Assembly: GCF_009933335.1 (NCBI RefSeq)
Contig: NZ_MAEL01000010.1
Location: 1 to 64,000 of the forward strand
Reading direction: 5' to 3'
DNA: 64,000 nt
DNA from: Candidatus Enterococcus willemsii
Lineage (GTDB): Bacteria > Bacillota > Bacilli > Lactobacillales > Enterococcaceae
In this document: positions 28,459 through 37,789 of the stretch, piece after piece
Layout of the letters: each line of letters opens with the position of its first letter
Position numbering within the stretch: position 1 is the first letter of the stretch
Made by a program: the position numbers and the translations under genes
The notes under the pieces: generated by a model
Seen by the model: the letters and a program-made list of their open reading frames with translations, nothing else
Told to the model about the DNA's origin: nothing
Databases searched by the model: none

Positions 28459-28498
28459 AAAAAACCTACTATGAAAAAAATCATAGATAGGTTTTTTT
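28459..28498. terminator. Terminator of the DUF975 gene
   Basis: AACCTACTATGA pairs with TCATAGATAGGTT around an A-run loop. A-rich and T-rich flanks allow use on both strands; the minus-strand gene ends six bases away. Confidence 0.75.
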
Positions 28499-28503
28499 GA
28501 TAC

Positions 28504-29223
28504 TTATTCTTTCGGTAAATTCGCATAGAAAATAGATTTCGTAGCATAGATATAAGGATTTAACCAGATATAGCCAATCCCTAATGTTAGCCAGCAAAGG
28601 AAATGCCAACCAATAAAGCTTAAATCTAAGAGGAATAATTGCCCTTTATGGCCATCCATGATTTGACGACTAGCGGTAATTGTATCAAGATATCTTGGCA
28701 CTTCACCAGTGTTTTCATAGGTTTCATAAAAAATATAATTGGCTTGTGAATAAGCATAGCTTTTGATAATTCCTGGGATGATTAGAAGCAATGACCACAA
28801 GAACGTGAAAAGAACTGATAGCAAGTAAATAACGACAATTCCTAAAGCATAGGGCAATCGAAAGCCTCGTACCAAATCTTTAAACGGTCGAATCGTTGCT
28901 ATTCTTCCGCGATAAACATCTAAGAATGTCCATGAGATACCTGCTGTAAAGAATGCAGCGATTAATCCTGAAATAAGTCCACCCGCATTGCTACCTGAAG
29001 AACCACCATTATCTGTTGACACATAGCTAGAAGACTCCAGGGAATGCATATAATCTTGGAAAAAGATGAAGAAAAAGTATAAAAGAGCGCCAATTATAAT
29101 GAATGTAGCAATGACAGTCAGAATGGTTAAAAGTGTTGGAATTAAGCACATCAAAATGCTTTCTTTCCAACGGTTTTGAAGCAAAGCTTTTGCTTCAGCT
29201 TTTAATTCAGCATTTGTTTTCAA
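28504..29223 (-). CDS. DUF975 family membrane protein
   Basis: A 239-residue integral membrane protein of the DUF975 family. The N-terminus NAELKAEAKALLQNRWKES is the family hallmark, and about five to six helices follow (for example ILTVIATFIIIGALLYFFFI). The family's role is unknown; it is common in lactic acid bacteria. AAAGGAGG precedes the ATG. It is divergent from the lipoprotein gene at 29432. Confidence 0.85.
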   Translation of the reverse strand: MKTNAELKAEAKALLQNRWKESILMCLIPTLLTILTVIATFIIIGALLYFFFIFFQDYMHSLESSSYVSTDNGGSSGSNAGGLISGLIAAFFTAGISWTFLDVYRGRIATIRPFKDLVRGFRLPYALGIVVIYLLSVLFTFLWSLLLIIPGIIKSYAYSQANYIFYETYENTGEVPRYLDTITASRQIMDGHKGQLFLLDLSFIGWHFLCWLTLGIGYIWLNPYIYATKSIFYANLPKE

Positions 29224-29431
29224 ATAATAACCTCCTTTGTTTAATCTGTTTTTAGTGTATCAGAAAAAAACAATTTAGGGAAAAGAGAAGGGAAAATCAG
29301 CGAGGGAATATTCTTTATTGTGTAGTAGGTAACATATACTTTTTTGTTATGCTCTTTTAAAAATAAGTGGTAAAGGGAGAATCAATCATTTATAATAAGG
29401 TTTAAATTAAAATATTCACAAGGAGGAAAAA

Positions 29432-30307
29432 ATGAAAAAATTAGGTATGTTAGGTAGTTTGGCGGTAACATTGTTAGTTGTTGCGGGATGTTCAGAAAAT
29501 GAAAAAACGGCAGAAAGTGTCATTGAGATTTCTAGTTCAGAAACGACAAATAGCTCAGAAGTTACTTCAGGAGCATCTGCAAGTGATGCTACAACATCGG
29601 CATCGATTGTCCCTGATAATTTAGTTGCCATCTATGAACCAGAGGGATTTTCAGAAGATGAAGAGAAAGAAAAAGCGTTATTTGTGATTGGTGATCCACG
29701 AGATTATAGCGTGACATATGATTTAGCGAATACAGCGATGGCTTACTTTGAGTCAGAAGGCATTGAGGTCGAAAAGCGTGATTTATATGAACTTGATTTT
29801 GATCCCGTTTTAACTCTAGATACATTCTATCATGCGAAAGATGGTGAAGGAGACACACCAGAGGATGTACAAATAGAACAAGATTTTGTCACTCAAGCCG
29901 ATCATATTATTTTTGTCTATCCTAATTGGCATGATACCCCAACAGCGATTGTCAAAGGCTATATGGAGCGCGTGTTTGCAAAACAATATGCTTATCAAGA
30001 TAGCGAGCAAGGCTTAGAAGGTTTATTAAAAGAGAAAGATATATATACAATTATGAACTGTGGTTATTTAGGGGGTGGCCGAGGATTTATCGGTGATGGT
30101 GTCGGACAAAACGATGAAACTTGGGACGAATACATGAAGGCTTTCAAAGTGTTTGATGACGATACAGCCGCTTTCTGGGGAGTGACTAATAAAGGGCGCT
30201 TTATGAACGACCAAACACCAGCCAATGATTCACCAACGTATGAAAAAGAACTGACAGAATTACGAGAAGATTTGCAACAACATTTAAAAAAAGATTTTTT
30301 TGAATAA
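29432..30307 (+). CDS. Surface lipoprotein with NQO1/MdaB-type flavodoxin fold
   Basis: A 291-residue protein with a lipoprotein signal (lipobox VVAGC, Cys near residue 20) and a Ser/Thr-rich tether to about residue 60. A flavodoxin-like domain of the NAD(P)H quinone-reductase (NQO1/YwrO/MdaB) family follows. Visible family features are the KALFVIGDPR strand, ANTAMAYFESEGIEVEKRDLYE, HIIFVYPNWHDTPTAIVKGY and NCGYLGGGRGF. The family is normally cytosolic, so a lipid-anchored, extracellular form is unusual and suggests an extracytoplasmic flavin redox role. AAGGAGG with seven bases to ATG is a strong start. This start region is a close match to the antisense stretch of the 50.2-kb small RNAs. 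Confidence 0.75.
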   Translation: MKKLGMLGSLAVTLLVVAGCSENEKTAESVIEISSSETTNSSEVTSGASASDATTSASIVPDNLVAIYEPEGFSEDEEKEKALFVIGDPRDYSVTYDLANTAMAYFESEGIEVEKRDLYELDFDPVLTLDTFYHAKDGEGDTPEDVQIEQDFVTQADHIIFVYPNWHDTPTAIVKGYMERVFAKQYAYQDSEQGLEGLLKEKDIYTIMNCGYLGGGRGFIGDGVGQNDETWDEYMKAFKVFDDDTAAFWGVTNKGRFMNDQTPANDSPTYEKELTELREDLQQHLKKDFFE

Positions 30308-30318
30308 AGTAGCTAAGT

Positions 30319-30371
30319 GCAGTATCCAAGTGCGTACGACAAATTTGTTGTATGTACTTGGATACTGTTTT
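30319..30371. terminator. Terminator after the flavodoxin-fold lipoprotein gene
   Basis: CAGTATCCAAGT pairs with ACTTGGATACTG, with further inner pairing, and TTTT follows. Confidence 0.85.
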
Positions 30372-30409
30372 CTTAGCTCGTAATTTCTAGTGCTCAGACA
30401 CTCCAATCA

Positions 30410-31630
30410 TTAGTTATCATTGGCAATAAAATGCCAATGATAAATAGCGGCTAACGTTCGATAAGGGGCGAATTGGTCAAAATAAGCATCGAATTCAGGT
30501 CGGGTTATTTCCGGCTTTTTTGTTACTTTTTTTACGGCATTTCGCAAAGCTAAATCTTCATAGACTGCGATATCTTTCCGCTGGTAGGCATGCATAAGAA
30601 TAATTTTTGCGCTCCATAAACCAATTCCTTTAATCTGACACAAATAATCCAGTGCCTGATCGTCATTCATCTCATAAATATTTGCAAGTTGAAGTTCGTT
30701 ATTTAGGATTTTTATGGCAAATTGCTGGATATAACGGGCTTTTGAAGTCGTTAATCCCACACTTTTAATAGTTTCCAGAGATGCTTCACCAACAGAAGTA
30801 ACTGTTGGAAAATGTGTCTGAAATCGCTGGAAAATAACTTGGGCTGTAGAGGCGCTAATAACTTGCCCAATAATAGCATAAACTACGCACCAGTAAGGGT
30901 CTGAAAAAGCTTGCCGTTGAATAAATCCGTAGCGGTGAATGAACGAGTGCATAATAGGATTTTTTTCCAATTCAAAGAGTTCATTTAGTGAATAATCGAT
31001 ATTTTTCGTATCGGTTAAAACAGGATCTGGGGTGTTGTTTAATAGTGTACTGGGTTTTAAATATTCCTTTCCATAAGCGACAATTAACGCATGGTATTCT
31101 TGAAATAGCGCAACATTTTCTGGTAGTTGTGTCATCATAAACGTTTGGATGGCATCATAATTTGTTGAATCAAAGAAGTCAAATTTTGCTAGGAGACGTT
31201 TTAAATAAGTATCTACGACAAAAATAGGACGATTGAATGCGTAGAGTAATATACAGTCGCATGTTTCATTACCAATACCGTGAATAGCTAAAAATTCCTT
31301 TCTTAATTGCTTTGTGGGAATCGTTGCCACAATTTCTTTTTTAAAGTCGTATGTTTGATACCAGTGTAGCACACGCTTGATTGTTTGAACTTTGCGTGTA
31401 TAGAAACCTGCTGGCTGAATTTGGTGTATCAGCTCATCATCGGTTAATTGCATAATTTCAGCAGGATGAAAGGATGGAAAACGTTGGAGAGCTAATTCGA
31501 CATTTTTCCAATTTGTATTTTGCACAAGAATAGCACCAATCATCATTTCAATGTCATTATTTGCGGGCCACCAATGTTGTGGACCATAATAATTATATAA
31601 GTCGTAATAAATATTAGATAAATTTTTCAT
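30410..31630 (-). CDS. Fused DNA glycosylase: MagIII-like plus AlkA-like
   Basis: A 406-residue fusion of two HhH-GPD glycosylases predicted to excise alkylated bases. Residues 1-200 resemble Helicobacter MagIII: WWPANNDIEMMIGAILVQNT, IQPAGFYTRK, AIHGIGNETCD and VVDTYLKR with the catalytic Asp. The lysine of bifunctional endonuclease III is replaced and there is no iron-sulfur cysteine cluster, so it should be monofunctional. Residues 205-406 resemble AlkA, with CQIKGIGLWSAK and IAVYEDLALRNA carrying the expected Asp. ATG 31630 has no ribosome site and coincides with the predicted transcription start. A TTG 30 bases upstream is less likely. It is divergent from adaA-ogt. Confidence 0.85.
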   Translation of the reverse strand: MKNLSNIYYDLYNYYGPQHWWPANNDIEMMIGAILVQNTNWKNVELALQRFPSFHPAEIMQLTDDELIHQIQPAGFYTRKVQTIKRVLHWYQTYDFKKEIVATIPTKQLRKEFLAIHGIGNETCDCILLYAFNRPIFVVDTYLKRLLAKFDFFDSTNYDAIQTFMMTQLPENVALFQEYHALIVAYGKEYLKPSTLLNNTPDPVLTDTKNIDYSLNELFELEKNPIMHSFIHRYGFIQRQAFSDPYWCVVYAIIGQVISASTAQVIFQRFQTHFPTVTSVGEASLETIKSVGLTTSKARYIQQFAIKILNNELQLANIYEMNDDQALDYLCQIKGIGLWSAKIILMHAYQRKDIAVYEDLALRNAVKKVTKKPEITRPEFDAYFDQFAPYRTLAAIYHWHFIANDN

Positions 31631-31636
31631 ATAAAA

Positions 31637-31642
31637 AGTATA
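31637..31642 (-). promoter_or_regulatory. -10 box of the glycosylase gene (leaderless promoter)
   Basis: TATACT on the minus strand places the transcription start at about 31630, the A of the ATG. The -35 region is poor (AATATT at 17-base spacing), as expected of a promoter needing an activator such as AdaA. Confidence 0.5.
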
Positions 31643-31653
31643 CCACAGAGAAA

Positions 31654-31693
31654 TGTGCAAATATTGCTTTTAAAGCGTTCATATATTGTGCAA
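31654..31693. promoter_or_regulatory. Direct repeats between the divergent repair genes (candidate AdaA operators)
   Basis: TGTGCAA occurs at 31654-31660 and again at 31687-31693, 33 bases (about three helical turns) apart, each followed by an AT-rich stretch ending in GC. AAAGCGTT, reminiscent of the E. coli Ada box, lies between them. The second copy overlaps the adaA -35. Symmetry between the two promoters suggests one regulator for both. Confidence 0.45.
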
Positions 31694-31714
31694 TTAGCTT
31701 GTTGGTAATACACT
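31686..31714 (+). promoter_or_regulatory. Promoter of adaA-ogt
   Basis: TTGTGC and TACACT are separated by 17 bases, ending about 20 bases before the adaA start. Confidence 0.6.
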
Positions 31715-31734
31715 AGAAGCGAGAGGTGAAGAAG

Positions 31735-32292
31735 ATGGTACCAACTAAAGAACAACTGCAAGCAATTGAAAGCTGTGATCCGCAATATGACAATCAATTT
31801 TACTATGGTGTGAAAAGCACGAAAATATTTTGTAAACCATCCTGCAAGTCAAGAATGCCTCGAATAGAAAACATTGAAATAGTTGAAGATGTCAGAGAAT
31901 TAATCAAGAGAGGTTATCGTCCGTGTAAAAGATGTCGACCAACAGATGAAAAATTACCAGATGTCGAATGGATTGAACAGGTGAATAATTATATAGATAC
32001 TCATTATCAAGAGAAATTGACGCTTTTTTCGATAGCAGAAGACATGCATAGTAGTCCGTATCATTTGCACCGTAAATTTAAAGAAATTAAAGGAAATACC
32101 ATCCACGCGTTTCTCAAAGAACGCAGAATGCAAGAAGCAATTACCTTGTTGCAGACAACCCAACTTGATATCGCAACAATTGGTCAAAAAGTTGGTATTG
32201 AGAATAGCTCACAATTTGTGAGAGATTTCAAAAAGTTTTGTGGTCAGACACCCTTACAGTATAGAAAGGAAGTTAAAGATGAGAACTATTGA
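31735..32292 (+). CDS. adaA: AdaA: methylphosphotriester-DNA methyltransferase and activator
   Basis: A 185-residue Ada N-terminal protein. It accepts methyl groups from DNA phosphotriesters onto a zinc-bound cysteine and then activates alkylation-repair genes. The four zinc cysteines are C33, C37 (FCKPSC) and C64, C67 (RPCKRC); an AraC-type HTH fills residues 80-180. ATG 31735 follows GAGAGGTG by six bases; an earlier GTG overlaps that site. It overlaps ogt by 14 bases and is divergent from the fused glycosylase gene, so one sensor probably controls the whole module. Confidence 0.92.
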   Translation: MVPTKEQLQAIESCDPQYDNQFYYGVKSTKIFCKPSCKSRMPRIENIEIVEDVRELIKRGYRPCKRCRPTDEKLPDVEWIEQVNNYIDTHYQEKLTLFSIAEDMHSSPYHLHRKFKEIKGNTIHAFLKERRMQEAITLLQTTQLDIATIGQKVGIENSSQFVRDFKKFCGQTPLQYRKEVKDENY

Positions 32293-32776
32293 ATATATCC
32301 GTGTGAATGTAGATAATCATGTATTCTATCTTGGGAAAGAAAAAGGGGCGTACGTGTTTGTTGGCAGTGAAGGAAAGGAATTTGAAGAAATTTATCAGTT
32401 CTTCGGCGAAAAAAATATAACATATGTCAAAGGCGTTAAGAAAGATTTTCAAGATGCCATCCAACAATTTGAAGCGTATTATAGCGGACGCTTACGCAGG
32501 TTTGATTTGCCGATAGCCTATACAGGAACACCCTTTCAACTAGCAGTATGGGAAGAATTGCAACATATCCCTTATGGCGAAACAATCACCTACAAACAAT
32601 TAGCAAAATCACTGAAAAAAGAAAAGGCCGTACGCGCCATTGCCAGTGCAGTAGGAAAAAATCCGCTGTTAGTCCTTGTCCCTTGTCACAGAGTTCTTGG
32701 CAGTGATGGAAAACTGCGAGGATATCGTGGCGGTTTGGCTATGAAACAAGCTTTATTAGCCCAAGAACAGCGATAA
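32279..32776 (+). CDS. ogt: Methylated-DNA--protein-cysteine methyltransferase
   Basis: A 165-residue suicide repair protein that removes O6-methylguanine. The acceptor site VLVPCHRVLG is intact, with GKLRGYRGGLAMKQ after it. Its start overlaps the 3' end of adaA and is served by AGAAAGGAAG inside that gene, so translation is coupled. In Bacillus the partner AdaB does this job. Symbol ogt is used; adaB would be equally fair. Confidence 0.93.
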   Translation: MRTIEYIRVNVDNHVFYLGKEKGAYVFVGSEGKEFEEIYQFFGEKNITYVKGVKKDFQDAIQQFEAYYSGRLRRFDLPIAYTGTPFQLAVWEELQHIPYGETITYKQLAKSLKKEKAVRAIASAVGKNPLLVLVPCHRVLGSDGKLRGYRGGLAMKQALLAQEQR

Positions 32777-32778
32777 AA

Positions 32779-32812
32779 AATAGAGCAAGGAATATGTGTT
32801 CCTTGCTCTATG
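32779..32812. terminator. Terminator between ogt and an ABC permease gene
   Basis: TAGAGCAAGGAA pairs perfectly with TTCCTTGCTCTA around a six-base loop. The T-run is on the minus-strand side, so it mainly ends the ABC operon; it can also stabilise the ogt 3' end. Confidence 0.8.
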
Positions 32813-32816
32813 CGGT

Positions 32817-33602
32817 TTATAAAGGTAAATCTTTTTTATTAAACCAACTAATACCTAAAGTGTAAAGTACGAGCGCCAAAATGCCCATGATGACAAATTC
32901 TGTCACATAGCCATCACCAGATAAAATACGTTGAGTATCAAATAAGGTATTTAAGGTAACGTATTTTAGGAAATCTAAGTCATCGGACAATTTAAGGAAC
33001 ATGCTAATGACAAAGAAGAATAACGGAATTCCTGCACCAAAAGTAAGGGAGTTTTTAGAATTATTAAAAATACAAGAAGCGCAGAAACAAATACCACTAA
33101 TCACTAAATGATAAAGTAATGCCCCAACGTTTAGTTTTAAAAACATCTCAATATCTAAGGCATCCGGCTGAAATTGTTCGGCAGCTACAATCCCTACGAT
33201 AGAAACAATTGACCACATCACAATGAGCGACAGGATAAAATAGATGGCACTGGTAATAGTCAACTGTAAACGAGTCGTCGGTGTTGATAAGAAACCTGTC
33301 ATGTTTCCTTTATCAATCTTTTCTGCAATTAAACGATTTCCAACCATAATTGAATATACCATAGGAAAAATAATTGCCATTAAAGCATAAAATGAGTTTG
33401 CCATGAAAGCAACCAATGATCCCGTGCCCGAAAAGATATTAGATACAGCAGTGCCTTCTGTTGCATTATGCAAACCTGACATTGCTTGAGGGGTAAATAC
33501 ATAGCTCATAACAATTAGAAAAACACATAATACCGTGGTAAAAGCAATTAAAAAGGGAAGATTTGATTTAATGGTTTGTTTGAAATAAGGAAAACTAAAC
33601 AT
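32817..33602 (-). CDS. ABC-2 type transporter permease
   Basis: A 261-residue membrane protein with six predicted helices (for example FLIAFTTVLCVFLIVMSYVF and IMGILALVLYTLGISW) of the ABC-2 exporter type. ATG 33602 is preceded by GGAGGT and overlaps the end of the ATPase gene by eight bases, showing coupling. Substrate unknown; a TetR gene is divergent, suggesting a drug or lipid exporter. Confidence 0.82.
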   Translation of the reverse strand: MFSFPYFKQTIKSNLPFLIAFTTVLCVFLIVMSYVFTPQAMSGLHNATEGTAVSNIFSGTGSLVAFMANSFYALMAIIFPMVYSIMVGNRLIAEKIDKGNMTGFLSTPTTRLQLTITSAIYFILSLIVMWSIVSIVGIVAAEQFQPDALDIEMFLKLNVGALLYHLVISGICFCASCIFNNSKNSLTFGAGIPLFFFVISMFLKLSDDLDFLKYVTLNTLFDTQRILSGDGYVTEFVIMGILALVLYTLGISWFNKKDLPL

Positions 33603-34500
33603 GTTGGTTACCTCCATAAAATTGCATAAAATATTCTTCTAGTGTATGTTTTTCTTCTTTTAAAAAGCGTACATTATGTTTGGATAAAACGGCCAATAAT
33701 TGATTAATGTTTGAATCGTTGATTGTTACAATCATTTGATTCTCAGCTGTACGATAGGTTGCTTCTGGATAAATTTGTTTTAAATCAGTAAGCGCATGTG
33801 AATCGATAAATTCAATTTTATAGGTTTTTAGTTGCGAGTGACGCAATTCATCAACGGTTACTTCTTTAATTAAATGCCCATTGCGAATCATGCCAATTCG
33901 ATCACAAGTTTTTTCAACTTCTTCAAAAATATGAGACGATAGAATAATTGTTTTGCCTTCAGCTTTTTCCTTTTCCATTAATTCAATGAAACGATTTTGC
34001 ATTAAGGGGTCTAAACCACTCGTTGGTTCATCCAATAATAGCAATTCTGGACGATGCATGAATGCTGCGACAATCCCAATTTTTTGTTTCATACCTTTCG
34101 ACATGCGTTTGATTCCTGCATTTGGATTAATTTCGAAATAATCAAGTAATTCTGTTGCATAAGAAAAGTCTGTCATCTTTCGCATGTTGGCGATTAATTT
34201 TAAATAGTGTAGACCAGTCATATCATCTGGAAAAGAAATTTCACCAGGTAAATAACCAATTCGTTTTTGAATTTCTTTTTGTTCTGTCCAACAGTCCATG
34301 CCAAAAATTTTAACAGAACCTGTTTGTGGTTTGGAAAATCCCATTAGATGACGCATTGTTGTGGATTTTCCAGCACCATTTGGTCCAAGATAGCCGTAAA
34401 CCTCACCTGCTTTGATTGTCAATGTTACATCGAATACCCCTTTATTATTGCCATAGTCTTTGGTTAAATGATCAATTGTAATAACTGTCAATTTTGTCAC
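33595..34500 (-). CDS. ABC transporter ATP-binding protein
   Basis: A 301-residue ATPase of the exporter (CcmA/DrrA-like) type with Walker A GPNGAGKST, signature MSKGMKQK (a degenerate LSGGQ), Walker B LLLLDEPTSGLD and switch His in SSHIFEE. A C-terminal extension from about residue 215 is typical for this group. First gene of a two-gene exporter operon, divergent from a TetR-family gene. Confidence 0.88.
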   Translation of the reverse strand: MTKLTVITIDHLTKDYGNNKGVFDVTLTIKAGEVYGYLGPNGAGKSTTMRHLMGFSKPQTGSVKIFGMDCWTEQKEIQKRIGYLPGEISFPDDMTGLHYLKLIANMRKMTDFSYATELLDYFEINPNAGIKRMSKGMKQKIGIVAAFMHRPELLLLDEPTSGLDPLMQNRFIELMEKEKAEGKTIILSSHIFEEVEKTCDRIGMIRNGHLIKEVTVDELRHSQLKTYKIEFIDSHALTDLKQIYPEATYRTAENQMIVTINDSNINQLLAVLSKHNVRFLKEEKHTLEEYFMQFYGGNQHV

Positions 34501-34612
34501 GCTCCTTTGTTTCTCAAGTACTAGCTTAGTTTAGTCCTGAGAAAATCGAAATACAACCGACAATTCTATGAAAAGTGTTGGTTTTGAGATATACTCAGAA
34601 TGAGGTGATTAT

Positions 34613-35188
34613 GTGAACCAGACCAATGCCCATGAAGACTTTATCCAAGCCTTTTGGCAGTTGTATGCAGAAAAGCCACTGGAAAAAATCTCTGTACGTG
34701 CACTTTGTGAACTAGCCGGTTATAATCGTACGACTTTTTATGCCCATTTTGATAATATTTATGATTTATTAGATCAAGCGTTAGACCGATTAGTTTTACC
34801 TATCAAACAAACAATCCAAAAAGTAGAAGATCTATCAATTTTGTTTCAAACTGAGACTGCAATTCAATTCTTTTTGTCTGTATTTCAAACAAATGGGTGG
34901 TACATCGGTTTGATTATCAAAAGTAATCATCATCATTTAATTGAAAATAAAATCAAAGCCATTCTTTTACCAATAGTAAAAGCGAACATTCCTCAAGGAA
35001 AGCAGAATACTCGTCTTTTATATATCATTGAGTATCAGCTATCAGGTGTGTTAGGACTTTTGCATGCTTGGTTCCAAAACGGACAAGACATGTCAGAAAT
35101 TGAGTTGATTCAACTACTCCATGATATTTCTTCACAAGGTGTCTTCACACGCGTTAATGAAGAGATGAAACCAAGAAAGGATGGATAA
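34613..35188 (+). CDS. TetR-family transcriptional regulator
   Basis: A 191-residue regulator with an N-terminal TetR HTH (VRALCELAGYNRTTFYAHFDNIYDLLDQAL, residues about 25-55) and a helical ligand-binding C-terminus. The start is GTG after GAGGTGA. It is divergent from the ABC exporter, which it most likely represses, and is followed two bases later by an acetyltransferase gene. Confidence 0.85.
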   Translation: MNQTNAHEDFIQAFWQLYAEKPLEKISVRALCELAGYNRTTFYAHFDNIYDLLDQALDRLVLPIKQTIQKVEDLSILFQTETAIQFFLSVFQTNGWYIGLIIKSNHHHLIENKIKAILLPIVKANIPQGKQNTRLLYIIEYQLSGVLGLLHAWFQNGQDMSEIELIQLLHDISSQGVFTRVNEEMKPRKDG

Positions 35189-35190
35189 GA

Positions 35191-35736
35191 ATGTCACCAA
35201 TGGCATATTTTGCCAAACAAACAATACTAGAAACAGAACGATTATGCTTACGTCCATTACAGTTAAATGATTTAGAAGATTATCATGAATATGTATCCGA
35301 TGATGAGTTATTAAGATATGATTTTCCAGCTAGCCGTAACTTGGAGGAGTCTTTGGAAGCCTTAGTTGCTTATAATTTGGCACAACCATTGGGAAGGTAT
35401 GCTTTAGAAGTGAAGGAAAATCAAAAAATGATTGGTCACTTTTCGTTACGATTGAATCCAGAGCAAACCTGTGTCGAAATTGGGTACGTGATTCACTGTC
35501 AATATAATGGCAAGGGATATGGTAGCGAAGCGCTAAGAGCACTCATCAGTTTTCTTCAAACCATTCCCCAACTAGAAAAAATAATTGCCACAATTGAACG
35601 GCCTAATATTGCTAGCCAACGACTTGTTGAAAAGCAAGGGTTTATTCATGTCGAAACGCTGAAAAATGTCCAGTCATTGCGCAATGAAAAAACAATGAAG
35701 TATGTGTATGTCTTTATGCTACACAAATTAACGTAA
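35191..35736 (+). CDS. GNAT-family N-acetyltransferase (RimJ/RimL-like)
   Basis: A 181-residue acetyltransferase opening with TERLCLRPLQLNDLEDYHEY, typical of the RimJ/RimL type. The acetyl-CoA loop is around QYNGKGYGSEALRAL (residue 107 onward) and the NIASQRLVEKQGF motif comes after it. AAGGATGGATAAG precedes the start. It is co-transcribed with the TetR gene (two-base gap). Substrate unknown; protein N-termini or small molecules are possible. Confidence 0.83.
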   Translation: MSPMAYFAKQTILETERLCLRPLQLNDLEDYHEYVSDDELLRYDFPASRNLEESLEALVAYNLAQPLGRYALEVKENQKMIGHFSLRLNPEQTCVEIGYVIHCQYNGKGYGSEALRALISFLQTIPQLEKIIATIERPNIASQRLVEKQGFIHVETLKNVQSLRNEKTMKYVYVFMLHKLT

Positions 35737-35838
35737 AACTAAGAATTTTCTTCTTTCACTAAGCTATAGTTGCAAAATGGACCCAGAGGACTTATCATAA
35801 AAAGAGCTATATATTAATTACAGAAAGTAGGGAGATGA

Positions 35839-36984
<1,146 letters not shown>

Positions 36985-37065
36985 AATCTTCACAAAAAAA
37001 TCCTAGTGAAATGAAGTCGTATCTGATAAAGTAATAGTGATAGTTAAAATATTGAGGTGAAAAAA

Positions 37066-37374
37066 ATGTCAATGCTTATTATGATCATCCCTTTGATTGC
37101 GATGATGTTCTTTATGCAACGTTCACAAAAGAAGCAACAACAAAAACGTGAAGAATTATTGAATAGCATGCAAGTAGGTAGCCGCGTGGTAACAATCGGT
37201 GGTCTACATGGTGTGATTTCTGCTGTGAATGATACGAAAGAAACAGTCGAAATTGATTGCGATGGTGTTTACTTGGAGTTTGACCGTGCGTCAATTCGTA
37301 CCGTAAAACCAGGAGCTGTTTCAGAAGAAGTAGTTGAAACAACTATTGAAGAAGAAACGAATGAAAATGACTAA
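37066..37374 (+). CDS. yajC: Preprotein translocase subunit YajC
   Basis: A 102-residue membrane protein of the Sec-associated YajC family. It has one N-terminal helix (MLIMIIPLIAMMFFMQR), a basic QKKQQQKR segment and the conserved SRVVTIGGLHGVISAV strand. ATG 37066 is chosen because GAGGTG lies 7 bases ahead and overlaps the alternative GTG at 37057. An acidic C-terminus (EEVVETTIEEETNEND) is unremarkable. Confidence 0.92.
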   Translation: MSMLIMIIPLIAMMFFMQRSQKKQQQKREELLNSMQVGSRVVTIGGLHGVISAVNDTKETVEIDCDGVYLEFDRASIRTVKPGAVSEEVVETTIEEETNEND

Positions 37375-37387
37375 TGAGTAGTTAAAA

Positions 37388-37425
37388 GCGAGTGGGTTCT
37401 CTGTTGAGACTCACTCGTTTTTTTT
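37388..37425. terminator. Terminator after yajC
   Basis: CGAGTGGGTTCTC pairs with GAGACTCACTCG (imperfect centre) and TTTTTTTT follows. It overlaps the end of the convergent small gene. Confidence 0.8.
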
Positions 37426-37611
37426 GCGCAATGTGACAACCAGTACACTAAGTTCAATAAAGAACAACACAACATATAGTAGTAAGGAAAAAGCATCGGC
37501 GACAATTGAATTAGCAGGTTGATGCAAATAATCAATTAACGCATAGAGCGTTCCTAAAAACAAAATAGTAGTAATGGAAAGAATCAACGGTTTCCGATAA
37601 TGATACAGCAT
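37411..37611 (-). CDS. Small two-helix membrane protein
   Basis: A 66-residue protein with two membrane helices (about residues 8-26 and 38-58) and a basic tail RKKNE. ATG 37611 follows GAGGATTATT; an ATG 12 bases upstream overlaps that site. No family recognised. It lies between convergent yajC and divergent adhE. Confidence 0.5.
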   Translation of the reverse strand: MLYHYRKPLILSITTILFLGTLYALIDYLHQPANSIVADAFSLLLYVVLFFIELSVLVVTLRKKNE

Positions 37612-37732
37612 AATAATCCTCATTTCTATGAATAAAAATCTATCTTGTTTAGAGTATAGCTTGTAAAAAAATAATAGAAAAGTTATAACTTAGTCAAGTG
37701 ACAAAACTGTTCGTTTGTTGATAGAAAAATAA

Positions 37733-37750
37733 TTGTGAATAAATTCACTT
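37733..37750 (+). promoter_or_regulatory. Rex operator 1 of adhE
   Basis: TTGTGAA-N4-TTCACTT matches the Rex consensus TTGTGAA-N4-TTCACAA at all but two positions. It lies just upstream of the -35 box. Confidence 0.75.
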
Positions 37751-37756
37751 AAAGTG

Positions 37757-37785
37757 TTTACAAATAAAAATGAATCGTGTATGAT
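37757..37785 (+). promoter_or_regulatory. Promoter of adhE
   Basis: TTTACA and TATGAT are separated by 17 bases, flanked on both sides by Rex-like palindromes. Confidence 0.75.
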
Positions 37786-37789
37786 GTAA

